Assembly (NCBI GenBank): GCA_036785325.1
Contig: JAXIVH010000021.1
Location: 4,795,775-4,859,774 of the forward strand
Source: Urophycis tenuis
Taxonomy: Eukaryota > Chordata > Actinopteri > Gadiformes > Phycidae
Direction of reading: 5' to 3'
Length of the DNA stretch: 64,000 nt
Shown piece by piece: positions 36,469 through 46,827 of the stretch. Position numbers and translations under genes: made by a program. Under the pieces are notes generated by a model. It was not told the origin of the DNA. It did not search any database and saw nothing but the letters and a program-made list of their open reading frames with translations. Position 1 is the stretch's first letter. Every line of letters starts with the position of its first letter.

Positions 36469-36948
36469 TAAATGCTAAATCAGGTGCAAATGTCCAAAAT
36501 GCTAAATCAGGTGCAAATGACCAAAATGCTAAATCAGTTAAGATTAAGGCGCCCCGGTCCGTCTGTGACGCCCCCTTCTCTACTCGTTGATTCAGACTTG
36601 CAGGTGCTCCGCATCAGGCGATTAGTGGAGGCTACAAATCAGCCCTTCACTTGTCACCTGGGGTCGGATTGTCTTTGCAAGCTTTTACAAGCCTCTCCTG
36701 CAATTCATCCATCTCCTGGCTGCATTCCGAACTGGAGGAAGCATGCTCAACGGACGCCCTTTCAAGGACGCTACGTCATAGAACGCCGACAAGCAGTGTT
36801 CCAAAGTTGAGAACACTCAGAAATTCACGCCCTTTTCGCACCCTTCGTTTTGAGAATTCTGAAGAATTTTCAAGGATGCATCGATGCATCCTCGTCGACC
36901 TAAAACACCCACAATCCTCTGCGTTCACCGGCGGGCTATTTAAAAAAA

Positions 36949-38479
36949 ATGGCAAAAGTCCAGTACGTCTTCAAATGTAAGTGAAGTTATTTTAAAATGT
37001 TTTGAAGTATTTGTGCCGTAATAATTCACCAAGACATGCCGAAAAAAAACGTTGAGTGAAGAGACTTCTGTTAAACGTATTTGCAGTGCATGGATATGCT
37101 ATAGTCTTTTGCATGGAGTAATTTGTTAATAGTAGCGAACTCCGATAGTAGTGCTACGTAGCCAGCCACTTTTTACTCACGACTAACAAGATAACCGATT
37201 AGCGCATTTCCCGACCGTATGACATAAACACATTAATGACTACCTGTTTACTCCTTTTTTTTAGGGTCAGCCCAGCATACGGAGGAGTTTGTGCGCCTGA
37301 GGGGGGCGTTGAAGCACCTCTTCACAGGGGGGAGGGATACGGCCATTAATGGCAATAAGTGAGGATTTCTTGCCTGATAATGTTGTTAAACAAATGCACC
37401 ACCAATGAATTGCAATGTTTGTAGTTTTTAAAGAACGTATATAATCATCATTTATGCAATTTACTTATACTGCACATCTATTTTTTAATTTTATATCTAC
37501 AACTCAGTAAGTCTCTGTTACCAATTGCACTATTCATCTACCAATTGCACTGTTCATCTCAATGATGAGTACTATGTATGTATATAGGTTCTCATTTTTT
37601 CACCTGATCTGATTTTAGGAGCTTGCATATAATTTAATCTTGTTTAGGTAAATCTATTTATTGTTTATTGTCTATAGTTTTTTTAATCACACTCCTCTAT
37701 CCCATTGTACTGCTGGTCAATGTGAATTTCTCCTAAGGGGGATTAATAAAGGAATATCTTATCTTATCGTATGTGTTGATAGAGTGTTGATCGAGCAACT
37801 TGGCTTGACGGGGAAGGTGACCCCACAGCAAGCCAAGAAAAAATGGGATAATCTAAAAACTAAATATAAGGTGAGGAGCAAGATGACAGCATTACATTAA
37901 GAACGTTCTTACTATGTCATTGATGTAGGTATAACAGGGAGATGTTAGACTGCAAGTATTGCTGGTATAACAGGGACAAGTTAGATTGCTAGTAGCCCAG
38001 TTGTCTTCCTTATTGTCAGGAATGCAAGTGCCCTGCCTCTGGTCAGGGAACCGAGGACGGCAACCATACAGCTGGCACATGGCGGTGGTATGCTGTCATG
38101 GATGAAGTACTAGGCAGATCAGCAGCAGTATCCCCGCCAGTGATCGTGGGCTCTCTCCCCACCGGCCCGAGGCAGGTTAGGGTGAGAGAGGAGGAGGTTG
38201 ATGAGGAGCTCTCCTGCTGCAGCAGGGGCAGCAGCAGGAGAGCTCCTCCTGCTGGAACAGCTAGGAGCAGTAGCGGGCGCAGGGGCTGGAGCAGCGGCAG
38301 GAGCAGCAGTAGTTGGAGGTGCTCAGGGGAGACGAGAGAGGGAGGATCCCTTCCTCGCTCTGGCGAGGGAGGACATCCTGTACCAGAGGGAGGCAGATGA
38401 GAGGAGAGAGGCAGCTGCAAGGGAGAGGTCAGAGCGCTTCTTCTCGCTCCTCCAGCGATTGGTTGAGAGGCGAGAGTGA
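36949..38479 (+). CDS. Harbinger SANT/MADF-like DNA-binding protein (C-terminal frameshift)
   Basis: Accessory protein that in this superfamily binds element ends and carries the transposase to the nucleus. Exons 36949-36976 (MAKVQYVFK), 37265-37358 (WSAQHTEEFVRLRGALKHLF), 37783-37870 (GLTGKVTPQQAKKKWDNLKT) and from 38020 (ECKCPASGQGTEDGN, GTWRWYAVMDEVLG) splice with correct phases. The acidic middle part then leads to a C-terminal helix REDPFLALAREDILYQREAD...RLVERRE that is in a different frame and ends at 38479. The frame carried from 38020 instead stops at 38400. A 1-nt shift must have occurred near the hairpin at 38204-38247; no suitable intron was found. Intron 2 contains an inserted retroposon end (37500-37775). 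Confidence 0.75.
37500..37775 (+). repeat. retroposon 3' end inside the SANT gene intron
   Basis: Contains GTACTGCTGGTCAATGTGAA, a CTCCTAAGGGGGATTAATAAA stretch and a short ATCTT tail, a common fish LINE 3' end form. It lies wholly within intron 2, so the exons are undisturbed. Confidence 0.55.
38204..38247. other. perfect 17-bp stem hairpin in the SANT gene coding region
   Basis: AGGAGCTCTCCTGCTGC at 38204-38220, a 10-nt loop, then its exact reverse complement at 38231-38247. It coincides with the place where the reading frame changes. Confidence 0.9.
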
Positions 38480-38820
38480 GGCGTAATAATAAATTAATTA
38501 ATTCCAAAATCAAAATGTACACATTGTTTCTTTGTCTTTGTTCCCCTGCATAATAGTAATTAACCATACTGTGTAAATGTGATGCATAAATGAGGTTCCC
38601 AGACAATTAGATTTTTTTTTTAAAGAATAGAATTTTATTGAAACAATGTAAAATGTTATGTTGGCACAGGCTGTGGAAAAGAAGGGAGGTCTTTAGGTTA
38701 ATACTGAAAGTGTGACACAGTCAGATGACATTACTATGTTGGTTATCATATTTATCATATTTACCAAAGCAAAGTAATCATGGTCCTGTGGTGCCACTTG
38801 CAAGGGGGTTATGGCATTAC

Positions 38821-40671
38821 TCAGGGCTGCACGCAAAGGAGCTCCACTGCGGGATTCAGCACCAACTCTCTTTCAGGTGGGGGGTCATCTCCCATGGCCA
38901 CGTCCTCCACTGCAACCTCATCTCCCACACCGATGCAAATATTGTGCAACACTGCACAAGCAGTCACTACCTGCACAAGGTAAAGGTTTAATTAGACAAA
39001 GAGGAAGGTAAATTAAGTTCTAATAATTAGGTCAATCCATAAGCAGTTTTAACAATAATGATGTACAGTAAGTGGATACATATGGGTAATTATGGAATTA
39101 CACATACCTTTGGCACAAAGGTATGTACTTCAAGTGCCTCTAAAAAGATACACCTGAAGCAGGTTTTTATCATCCTAAAGGCACGCTCAACAATTGAGCG
39201 GGCCCGAGAGTGATGAGTATTGAACCTTTGCTCTGCCATGCCTCTGAGTGGCCGCTTATATGGTGTGATAAGCGCCATGGGCTCTAAAAGACATGGGTAA
39301 CCACCATCACCTAAGATAAAATATCCTGGTGGGGGGTAATTGCCAGAAAGGTAAATGAAACTGTTCCTTAGGATACACGAGTCATGTACACTTCCTGGGA
39401 ACCCCATATAAGTATCAATGAATCGGCCCCGATGGTCACAGACTGCCTGCAACACCATTGAAGGGTACAGCTTCCTGTTTTGGTAGTCTTGACCATCGGG
39501 GCCGCCAGGATACTTAATTCTAATGTGGCACCCATCGATGGCCCCAGCTGCTTTGTTGAAGGCAGGGTGCCCTGCCAGTTGGGCAAACCCTTCCCCCATG
39601 GCTCGGAGCTCCTCCTCACTTTGCGGCAGCCTAATGAATTTTTCCCTTACAGCCACCACCTCCTCAGCAATGCTGTGCACCATCCTGTGGATTGTTGTCA
39701 TAGGTATGCCAAATACCCTGGAGACCACCTGATAGGCTGACCCGGTAGCTATCCAGAACAGGAATACCAGGGTCTCCAATGTTGGCCCCCAACCGTGCTG
39801 CCGCTCTGTTTGGAGGGCCCCCAGGAGGACCTGAATTGCCTGTCGGCCTAGCCTAAAATCAGGCCGGGTGTCCTCTCCCTGAAAGTATCTCTGCAGCACC
39901 GGAACGGTCACATTTATTTGGCAGTAATGCCTGGCCTGCAACAACATAATTGAGTGCTTTTACTGTGCAATATTGTTACTGTACATTATTACTTTCATAA
40001 TGTGTCTCATAGTTGAGTGTGTAGGTGTATAGATAACAAAAATATCTTGAAAGTGAACTGGTACACGGGGGATGGAGTAAATATAGATAGGTAAATATAT
40101 ATATATATATAATTCTTAACCTTATGCGTGTTCATGCATGCAGTTGCCTATTCTTTGATATGTTTGGCATAAGAATAGCCTTGTCATAACAGTAGCCTTC
40201 TCCCTCCTAAGGCAATAAAAGTTGTATGGTTCTAACCTATTCCGCCCAAATAGAGACAAGGGGGGCGTTCACATAGAGGGATTAAAACGTGTGACACGTG
40301 GCGTGGTAGTGCTGTCAGAAAAATGAGCGCTAATTGTCTATTTTGTCAGCAAAATGTGCACAAACGTATGAAGCATAAACGTTGCATTTGATAAACTATC
40401 AGCTAGACCACATAGTTCTTCATTAGCATAGAGGAATAACATATAAGCCTAAAAAAAAAACTTTGCCTTAACAAACAATTATGAGAAGAAGCTATTCTTA
40501 ATGCAACAAGTAAATTAGATCACATACCTCGCCGTTTTGGTTGCAGAGACGCCGACAATACAACAATCTCCTCCTCCGCTGTACAATCCGCCGATTTTCA
40601 ACCTCGGCATCCTCCTCCAGCTCGCACCACATCAAATAAAAAAGAAACAGCTCGACAGCAACCGCATCCAT
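38821..40671 (-). CDS. Harbinger DDE transposase (HARBI1-like), intact
   Basis: Three minus-strand exons: 40528-40671 (144 nt), 39108-39935 (828 nt) and 38821-38970 (150 nt with TGA), all phase 0 with GT-AG borders, giving 373 residues. Exon 1 encodes the short acidic/basic N-terminus MDAVAVELFLFYLMWCELEE. Exon 2 holds the helix-turn-helix (SAYQVVSRVFGIPMTTIHRM) and the DDE_Tnp_4 catalytic domain: AGAIDGCHIRI (first D), FIDTYMGFPGSVHDSCIL (second D) and SIVERAFRMIK (E). Exon 3 encodes VVTACAVLHNICIGVGDE, the usual end of the domain. No stop or frameshift was seen, so the protein could be functional. The frame is open upstream to 40824, but the ATG at 40671 gives the usual N-terminus. Confidence 0.93.
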
Positions 40672-41039
40672 TCTTTTTATTTTCTTCGAAAGAAACGCGC
40701 AGAATAAAAGCGGAAGCGCAGTATAAAAAGCGGAAGCGCTCCACACACTAGGAAGTCGTTCAAAACTCCGAACGTTCACGAATGCTAGGCAGCACTCCAG
40801 CCTCGACTCCCAAGAACGCTCCATAGATCGCGACTCACAAGGAAGTGCTCTAGCGAGTCGCAGCCTTCAGTTCGGAACACAACCTATATGTGTGTTACGG
40901 GAGCGAGACCTGAGTGTCCTTCATGTCAGAAGGTCCCTCACTGGCTGGCAGGGAGCAAGGGACCAAGGCCAGGAACAGGAAGTGGGGGACGGTGACCCTC
41001 AGGGCAGAGGCGAGCGGCTGGCTGGGCTCAGGAGGGGCC

Positions 41040-41195
41040 TGGTTCCAACACCTGGGAAGAGTGGTTAGGGTGAGACTCCCAGCTGAACAGTTCGGGGTTT
41101 GAACCCCTAATGTCCACAGTCCACCTGTAGGCATCCTAGAGCAAGATGGTTTGTGTTCACTGCGTCTCTTTGGATAACAGCGTCTAAATTGTAAT
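41040..41195 (+). repeat. tRNA-derived SINE
   Basis: A-box-like GTGGTTAGGGTGAGACTCC and B box GGGGTTTGAACCCC, followed by the TCTCTTTGGATAACAGCGTC tail type seen in many fish SINEs. The tRNA fold is not preserved, so it is not a tRNA gene. Confidence 0.6.
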
Positions 41196-41904
41196 AGCAT
41201 GTGCTCACTGAGGTGCCGTGACTTTGTGGCATTACCTCACAGGGATGCCCTGCAGGGGGGCTGGGTCACCCGGAGGAGAGAGGATGCCCTGGAGCTCCAA
41301 TTTGTGTGTAACTTTAATTTGTGTGTAACTTTAATTTCTGTGTAAATGTGTTACTTTTACTTTAGTTTTCAAATGGCTGTGTATAGTGCTGTCCTGAGTA
41401 TTTTCAGGTATTGTCACAAAGATCTGACTTTTTTTGCATTGGAAAACACTTGTCCTCGTGAACGTTTAGTTCAATATGAAGTAATGTTTTATCTTGTACA
41501 TTATTCTGTGGTTTTGAGTTATTTCCCCATCCAATGATAAATGCTTTCTCTATGTCCAGCCCAGACAGGTTTTGGGCTCCTAAGCTTATTTCATGTGGTG
41601 AGAGGAATGCAATATTTGTATGTTTAAAGGTTTATGTGAAGAAACATACTATATGTGTGATAAAATGACAATTGGTAATTCATAAATGTCTCTTTATATT
41701 CTCTGCTACCATCATCTCCTGTCAAACAGGTTTTCCTGACCTGCAAGAAGTTCTTCTATGATGCTTTAGAGAGAGAGAGAGAGCTTCGTCTTGACTTTGT
41801 GAGTTTATTATGCAACTTGTTTTGTCTCAGATTGAAACAAAAGGTTTGATTATGATTATTTCCTGGTTGAAGATTTTCATATTGATTATTTTAATTTCAA
41901 ACAT

Positions 41905-42110
41905 CAGAATCAGAATCAGAATCAGAATCAAGTTTATTGCCAAGTAGGTTTACACCTACAAGGAATTCGACTTGGTGCAATTGGTGCAAGGGAAAAAACA
42001 GTATTAAAAATATAAGTAAGTAAAAAAGTAGAAAAGTAAAATAACTATAATAAAATAAATATATATATACAATGTACAATGAATATGAGTATGAATATGA
42101 ATATGGAATA
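41905..42110 (-). repeat. retroposon 3' end with TCTGAT-type tail
   Basis: AGAATC repeats then AAGTTTATTGCCAAGTAGG. The same family recurs at 51826-51960 (CTTTATTGCCAAGTAG). Confidence 0.65.
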
Positions 42111-42659
42111 CATATCTGCATATCTTTTAAGTTTGATTAACAGTTATGCAGGTAGGCCTTAGGGCTCTTTTGAGACTTAAGTCATCCATGACAGATACAT
42201 TTCACTAAGTGTCATTACATCACAAAAAGGCTACATAGCTACATATACTTATCAGTACTGTCTTGCAGGTCAAGAATTTGGTGAGGAGTGGAGCTGGCTG
42301 GCTGTGGACGAGGAAGTAAGGCAATATATATGCACATACACATATATGAGAATGCATATCTATTCAGACCTGTAATTCATGTCAAGACTTTTTCACACAG
42401 CTATAAATAAGACTTTTCTTTTCAGTTCTCTGTTTATGGTTTCATAATGACTCACTGAGTCACTGTTAAAACAAATGAGTTTCAGCTCTACTGCTGCTAC
42501 TGTCTGTAATATGTTTCTCTTTAGATTATTTGTCAATAAAACATCTGGTACAATAAAACATCAATTGTGCAATATAACATGCATTTTTATTCAGTAAATA
42601 AGCAATATTTTGCTTTTTATGTTAGACACTATTGCTACCGTGAGAAATTTACATTCTCA

Positions 42660-42755
42660 GGAAAAAAGCCGCTTATCAGTTAATCGTTAATCGATCGATA
42701 AGGTCAATCAACTAATGATTAATGAATTAATCGATAATTTGCATCCCTAGTACTG
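42660..42755. repeat. hAT-type terminal fragment
   Basis: Right-hand terminus TTTGCATCCCTAG with alternating ATCGATTAATC motifs, the form of a common fish hAT family. The left end was not found. Confidence 0.5.
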
Positions 42756-42861
42756 GGTGAGGCCCACTGCACTACAGCAGAATAATGTCTTAAGAGCATC
42801 AGATTTTAATCACCACACACTGTGTTGCACTGTAAAACAGGAATGGTTTTATAGCCAGTGG

Positions 42862-43260
42862 CGGCTGGCCCATAGAGGGCGATAGGGCACCGCCCCCCCT
42901 TGACTCACAATAAATAAAAAAATAAAACTAATAATAATAAATTATACAAATTGTTAACCTTTGTGTGTTTGAAATATGACTGTACCCAGTAATATGTGTA
43001 AAATATGATAGAAAATCATCTGTGCAAGATGTATGCTTTTCCTACACGTTCCGTGTCCCATGCTTCAACAGCTCTGGGGCGATGGAGAAATCGCCCCAAG
43101 GAGGCGGGTCTGTGTAACTGTTTAGCCAATTACTAATTTAAGATGTGAAAGCATGACATAAAATTTGGCCAATCAGCGTCCTCAAATCCAAGCCGATATG
43201 GGCGATTACTTTCTCGCCCCAAGCGAGCGAATGCAGGGGCGAGCCTGTATATACATGAGT
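42862..43260. mobile_element. truncated hAT element with CAGTGGCGGCTGG terminus
   Basis: Left terminus CAGTGGCGGCTGG and interior with GGGGCGATGGAGAAATCGCC. No matching right terminus lies before the LINE at about 43755, so the extent is approximate. Confidence 0.5.
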
Positions 43261-43754
43261 CCAGCGTCTCGTCACCAGCGATATGCTAATGAGTCCCAGA
43301 ACGTCCACGCCCTCTTTTAGGTGAAGGAAGTAGGCACTCTGCTTCTACTGTTGATAGAACAGTAGGCTATTTCCATGAGCAGGCACCATCCCTAAAAGCA
43401 GCTGTGTTGTATTTCACAATGCAAACAACAAAAAATGAGGATTTGCGATTTAGTATGTTGCCACAAAAAGAAAGGGAAGGGAAAAGAAGGGGTTTGTGGC
43501 TCTAGGCAATCAGAAGAGAGAATCCCGATGGGAGGCTGTGGGACCCGGCGTCTACATTTGTTTACGTCTGCGGCAAACAATTCGTTACAGATTAGTAGCT
43601 AAAGTCAGTCAGTCATGCTAGCTAAAATCAATTGATGTTCGATGTTAAAGATGTCTAATCTAAAATAATGAAGGAATGAATTAAACTTTGCGAACTACTA
43701 GGAGCTGTGATTACATGTCAGTTCAGCTCCGAGTTAGCCTGCACCACCTAGCAC

Positions 43755-45014
43755 TTGAGGGGTCCCTCAAGGCTCAGTCCTAGGCCCCACCCTCTTCACC
43801 CTGTACATGCTCCCCCTTGGTGGTGTCATCAGCCGGCATGGAATGTCTTTCCATTGCTATGCTGATGACACCCAACTATACAGTATATTAAAACAAACCC
43901 AACACCCTCTGCAGCCCTATCCACAGTTTCTACCTGCCTGGAGGAGATAAAGGCGTGGATGACGGCAAATTTCTTGCAACTGAACAGTTCTAAAACAGAA
44001 GCCATTCTTGTTGGCACCCCACACCAGATCCGGTCATCCATTATCACCAGCATCACCTTCTCCGGTCACGACATCCACTTTTCACCCTCAGTCACAAATC
44101 TTGGTGTCAAAATGGACCCTCACATGACTTTTGAGGCCCACATCAAACATCTGTCCAAAACTTCCTTTTTCCACCTGAGAAACATCTCTAAACTCTGCCC
44201 CTCACTCACTCTCCCCGACGCCGAGAAACTTGTCCACGCCTTCATCTCCTCCAGGCTGGACTACTGCAACGCACTCCTCATCGGGATCCCCAGCAAGAAC
44301 ATCCAGCAGCTCCAGTACATTCAAAACTGCGCTGCCAGAATCCTGATGAGGGTGCTGAAGTACCAGCACATCACACCCATCCTCAAATCCCTCCATTGGC
44401 TTCCGGTTCAGTTCAGAATTCAATTCAAGGTTTCCCTTTTATCCCACCAGTGTCTCCATGGCTCTGCACCCCCCTACCTCAAAGAACTCATCCCCCCCCC
44501 ACTCATCTTCACGTCATCTCCGGTCTGAGCATGCAAACCACATCACACAAACCAGGACAAAACTCAGGACTATGGGCGACCGAGCCTTCAGCGCTGCTGC
44601 ACCCAGTCTGTGGAATGCTCTCCCTGACCATCTAAGGGCACCACAGACTGTGGATTCTTTTAAAAAAGGCCTAAAGACACATCTTTTTAGAAAAGCTTTT
44701 AGCTAAAATACTTTTATCTGTTTTTATATGCTGGTTTATGTCATGTGTTTGTTTGTTCTTTTTCCGGTTTATGTTGTCTTGTTGGTGTTTTTTTATTTAC
44801 TCTACAGCTTCATGGAACAGAGAACACTGGATTATTTTTGGTTATTGTATACATCTATGTCATTCCATAGTCTCTGTCTTTCCTTTTATTACTTAAATTA
44901 TTTTATGTAATGCTGTCAGATGTTGTATACTTAATTTGTGTGTTGTTTTTTTCTTGTCGTTTGTAACAAAAAATGTGAAAAAGTTAAAATAAAATATTTA
45001 AAAAAAAAAAAAAA
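43755..45014 (+). mobile_element. 5'-truncated L2-type LINE with two frameshifts
   Basis: Reverse-transcriptase C-terminal half: GVPQ-type start near 43760, SFHCYADDTQLYS (catalytic ADD) near 43850, FLQLNSSKTEAILVG, LGVKMDPHMTFEAHIKHLSK, ILKSLHWLPVQFRIQFK, then TMGDRAFSAAAPSLWNALPD and a stop at about 44706. The frame shifts once near 43900 and again in the C run near 44490. It ends in an A-rich tail after AATAAAATATTT at about 45014. A dead copy. Confidence 0.85.
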
Positions 45015-45154
45015 CTGTAGCTTTTCTGTTCCATGCATCCTGGTCTTGTATCCTCACCACATAATCCTTTGCAAGTGGTTTGAGAGGTTTAGTTGACTGT
45101 TGAATGCAACAGTGATTTGTTTCCATATAGCGGGGTTTTTTTTTGCTTGCCCTT

Positions 45155-45420
45155 AATTAGATTAGATTAGATTCAACTTATTTGTCATTGTGCAGAGTAC
45201 AAGTACAGGGACAACGAAATGCAGTTGGCGTTCTAACCAGAAGTGCAAATGAGCGATAAAGGTGCGGGTTGAAATGCAGAAATGCAGAATAAGGTGCAGA
45301 GTGCAAAATTGAAAAACATGCAAAGTGGTAGTAGTTATTAAAGTGACAGTAAACAGTGCAGGTGGAGGTAGTGATCGTTAAGGTAGTGAACGGTTACTAA
45401 CACTAGCAGAAACAGGCTAG
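45155..45420 (-). repeat. retroposon 3' end with AGATT tail, copy b
   Basis: Starts with AGATT repeats and ATTTGTCATTGTGCAGAGTA, the reverse complement of the copy at 27910-28101. A G run at about 45698-45713 lies further right. Confidence 0.75.
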
Positions 45421-45954
45421 TAAACATGTACATGTAAACAATGTACAAGTAGTGCGAGAAATAGTAATATAATACATTAAGTGTACAGGTGGTGCAATAG
45501 TGCGCTAGTGCAATACTATACAATGGAACGGGTACAATAGATGAATGTGCATGGATTGTATGGATATGGGGGTGGGGGGTGCAACGACAGTTGAGAATAA
45601 ATAATACAATAAATAACATTACTATAAATAATATGAAGTATGCCCACGGGGGTGAGGGGTGGGGGTGCTGGGTGGGCAGGGGTGAGTGTCCTTGGGGGGG
45701 GGGGGGGGGGCGCGCGCATCAACAAGTGACACGAGTGTCTCCATTTCTGTTTCTGAAAAAATCCGCTTCTTCTTTGCCGTTGGATGTTTCTCCATGTCGT
45801 AAAAGTTAGGGGCGAGACTTCTTTTATAGGGGCGTGTTTCGTTAATTACGATCGATCTCAGCCGCCATATTTATCAACACCAAGCTCCTTCGTACGCTGG
45901 GATTGGTGTGATACGATACGTTTCGTAAATCTCACGTGGGTCCTATCGTAAAAT

Positions 45955-46819
45955 CATAGACCGCGGAACGTGTTTGAACAAGGGGGGCCCACAATCGCAA
46001 GAGGGGGTCACCAAAATTTTAGGTCGGACGTGATGCATAGCCGAGGCTATGCATGGTACACGGACACGCACGTCATGTCAGCCAGTACAGAACAGCGCAG
46101 AATAAAATGCACAAGAAAGGTACCTCGGTGGTCGGTGGTAACGCAACTGAAACTGCTTGCTTGTACGTGTTTCCCGCAGGATTTTTGTAGACTATGGTGG
46201 GGGGCTCGCAATCCTCTAGGGGGGTCCGGGGGCATGCCCCCCCGGGAGAAAAAAATCAGTAGATTTCATTTAAATGCATCAATCTGGTGAATTTTGAGAA
46301 CCAATTTATGACATATGATGATATGTCATAAATGATGTGATGATATGATATGAATGTTGATGATACAATGTGTCATACTAAATGGGGTTGAGGAGTTTTC
46401 AGAAAGCATTTATACAAAAATGACTAAAACACAGCGCTGAGCCTTTGTACTACTAGTGAACTGTCAAGCGCACAGCGAGGACGCGAGGACGCCTTGCCAT
46501 GGCGATGGGGGGGGGGGGGGGGGACCGACAATCTCCGCAGTCTACCACAATCACTACTTCTTCCGCGCGATTTTCAGTGCTGGGCTGTTATAGGCCTACA
46601 TTTTGCAACATTCACGCATGACGTGTGACGTGAAAAATATTGGTTTAGGAAAACGCTTGATTAAATTATTACAGCATCGGTTGTGTTTAAGTTTGATCTT
46701 GTCGACAGGTTTTGAGTTGAAAAAAAACTTGCAGGCCAACATTTTACTTTTTTTAATAATCATTTCAAAAAGTTACCCGGGCCACGGCCCCCCTGGCCCG
46801 GCCGCTTCCGCGGTCTATG
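45955..46819. mobile_element. second non-autonomous hAT with 8-bp target duplication
   Basis: Inverted termini CATAGACCGCGGAA at 45955-45968 and 46806-46819 are flanked by identical CGTAAAAT (45947-45954 and 46820-46827). Length 865 bp. Contains GGGGGGTCCGGGGGCATGCC and a G run, no transposase. Confidence 0.9.
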
Positions 46820-46827
46820 CGTAAAAT

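Larger units (their letters stand above)
31377..36590 (+). pseudogene. apolipoprotein-L-like gene, copy 2: in-frame deletion and LINE insertion
   Basis: Exons 31377-31964 (588 nt), 32073-32192 (120 nt) and from 32552 onward repeat the exon lengths, phases and sequence of copy 1 (LEKELSTVLEN, VEKLAVTSLHVFTGG, HPRMLQFLDDIEDSAFQLDR, IVGLALVPFTAGLSLGL). In the last exon the frame passes from VNRAV straight to SQFIRARA, whereas copy 1 has about 129 residues between the same points. The 3' end encodes KSGANVQNA repeats; an antisense LINE splits this array. As it stands the frame runs into LINE DNA and stops at 33254. Before insertion it would have continued through 36469-36590 to a TGA at 36588. 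A shortened protein may still be made, so pseudogene status is an inference. The upstream exon was not identified. Confidence 0.75.
36718..40884. mobile_element. PIF/Harbinger transposon, near-complete, 4.17 kb
   Basis: Imperfect inverted termini GGCTGCATTCCGAACTGGAG (36718) and, from the right end in reverse complement, GGTTGTGTTCCGAACTGAAG (40884) agree at 19 of 25 positions. They enclose two convergent genes, a SANT/MADF-like protein and a DDE transposase, the standard two-gene set of this superfamily. Each gene has its own poly(A) signal (AATAAA at 38488-38493; its complement at 38634-38639). No 3-bp target duplication was identified. Confidence 0.85.
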
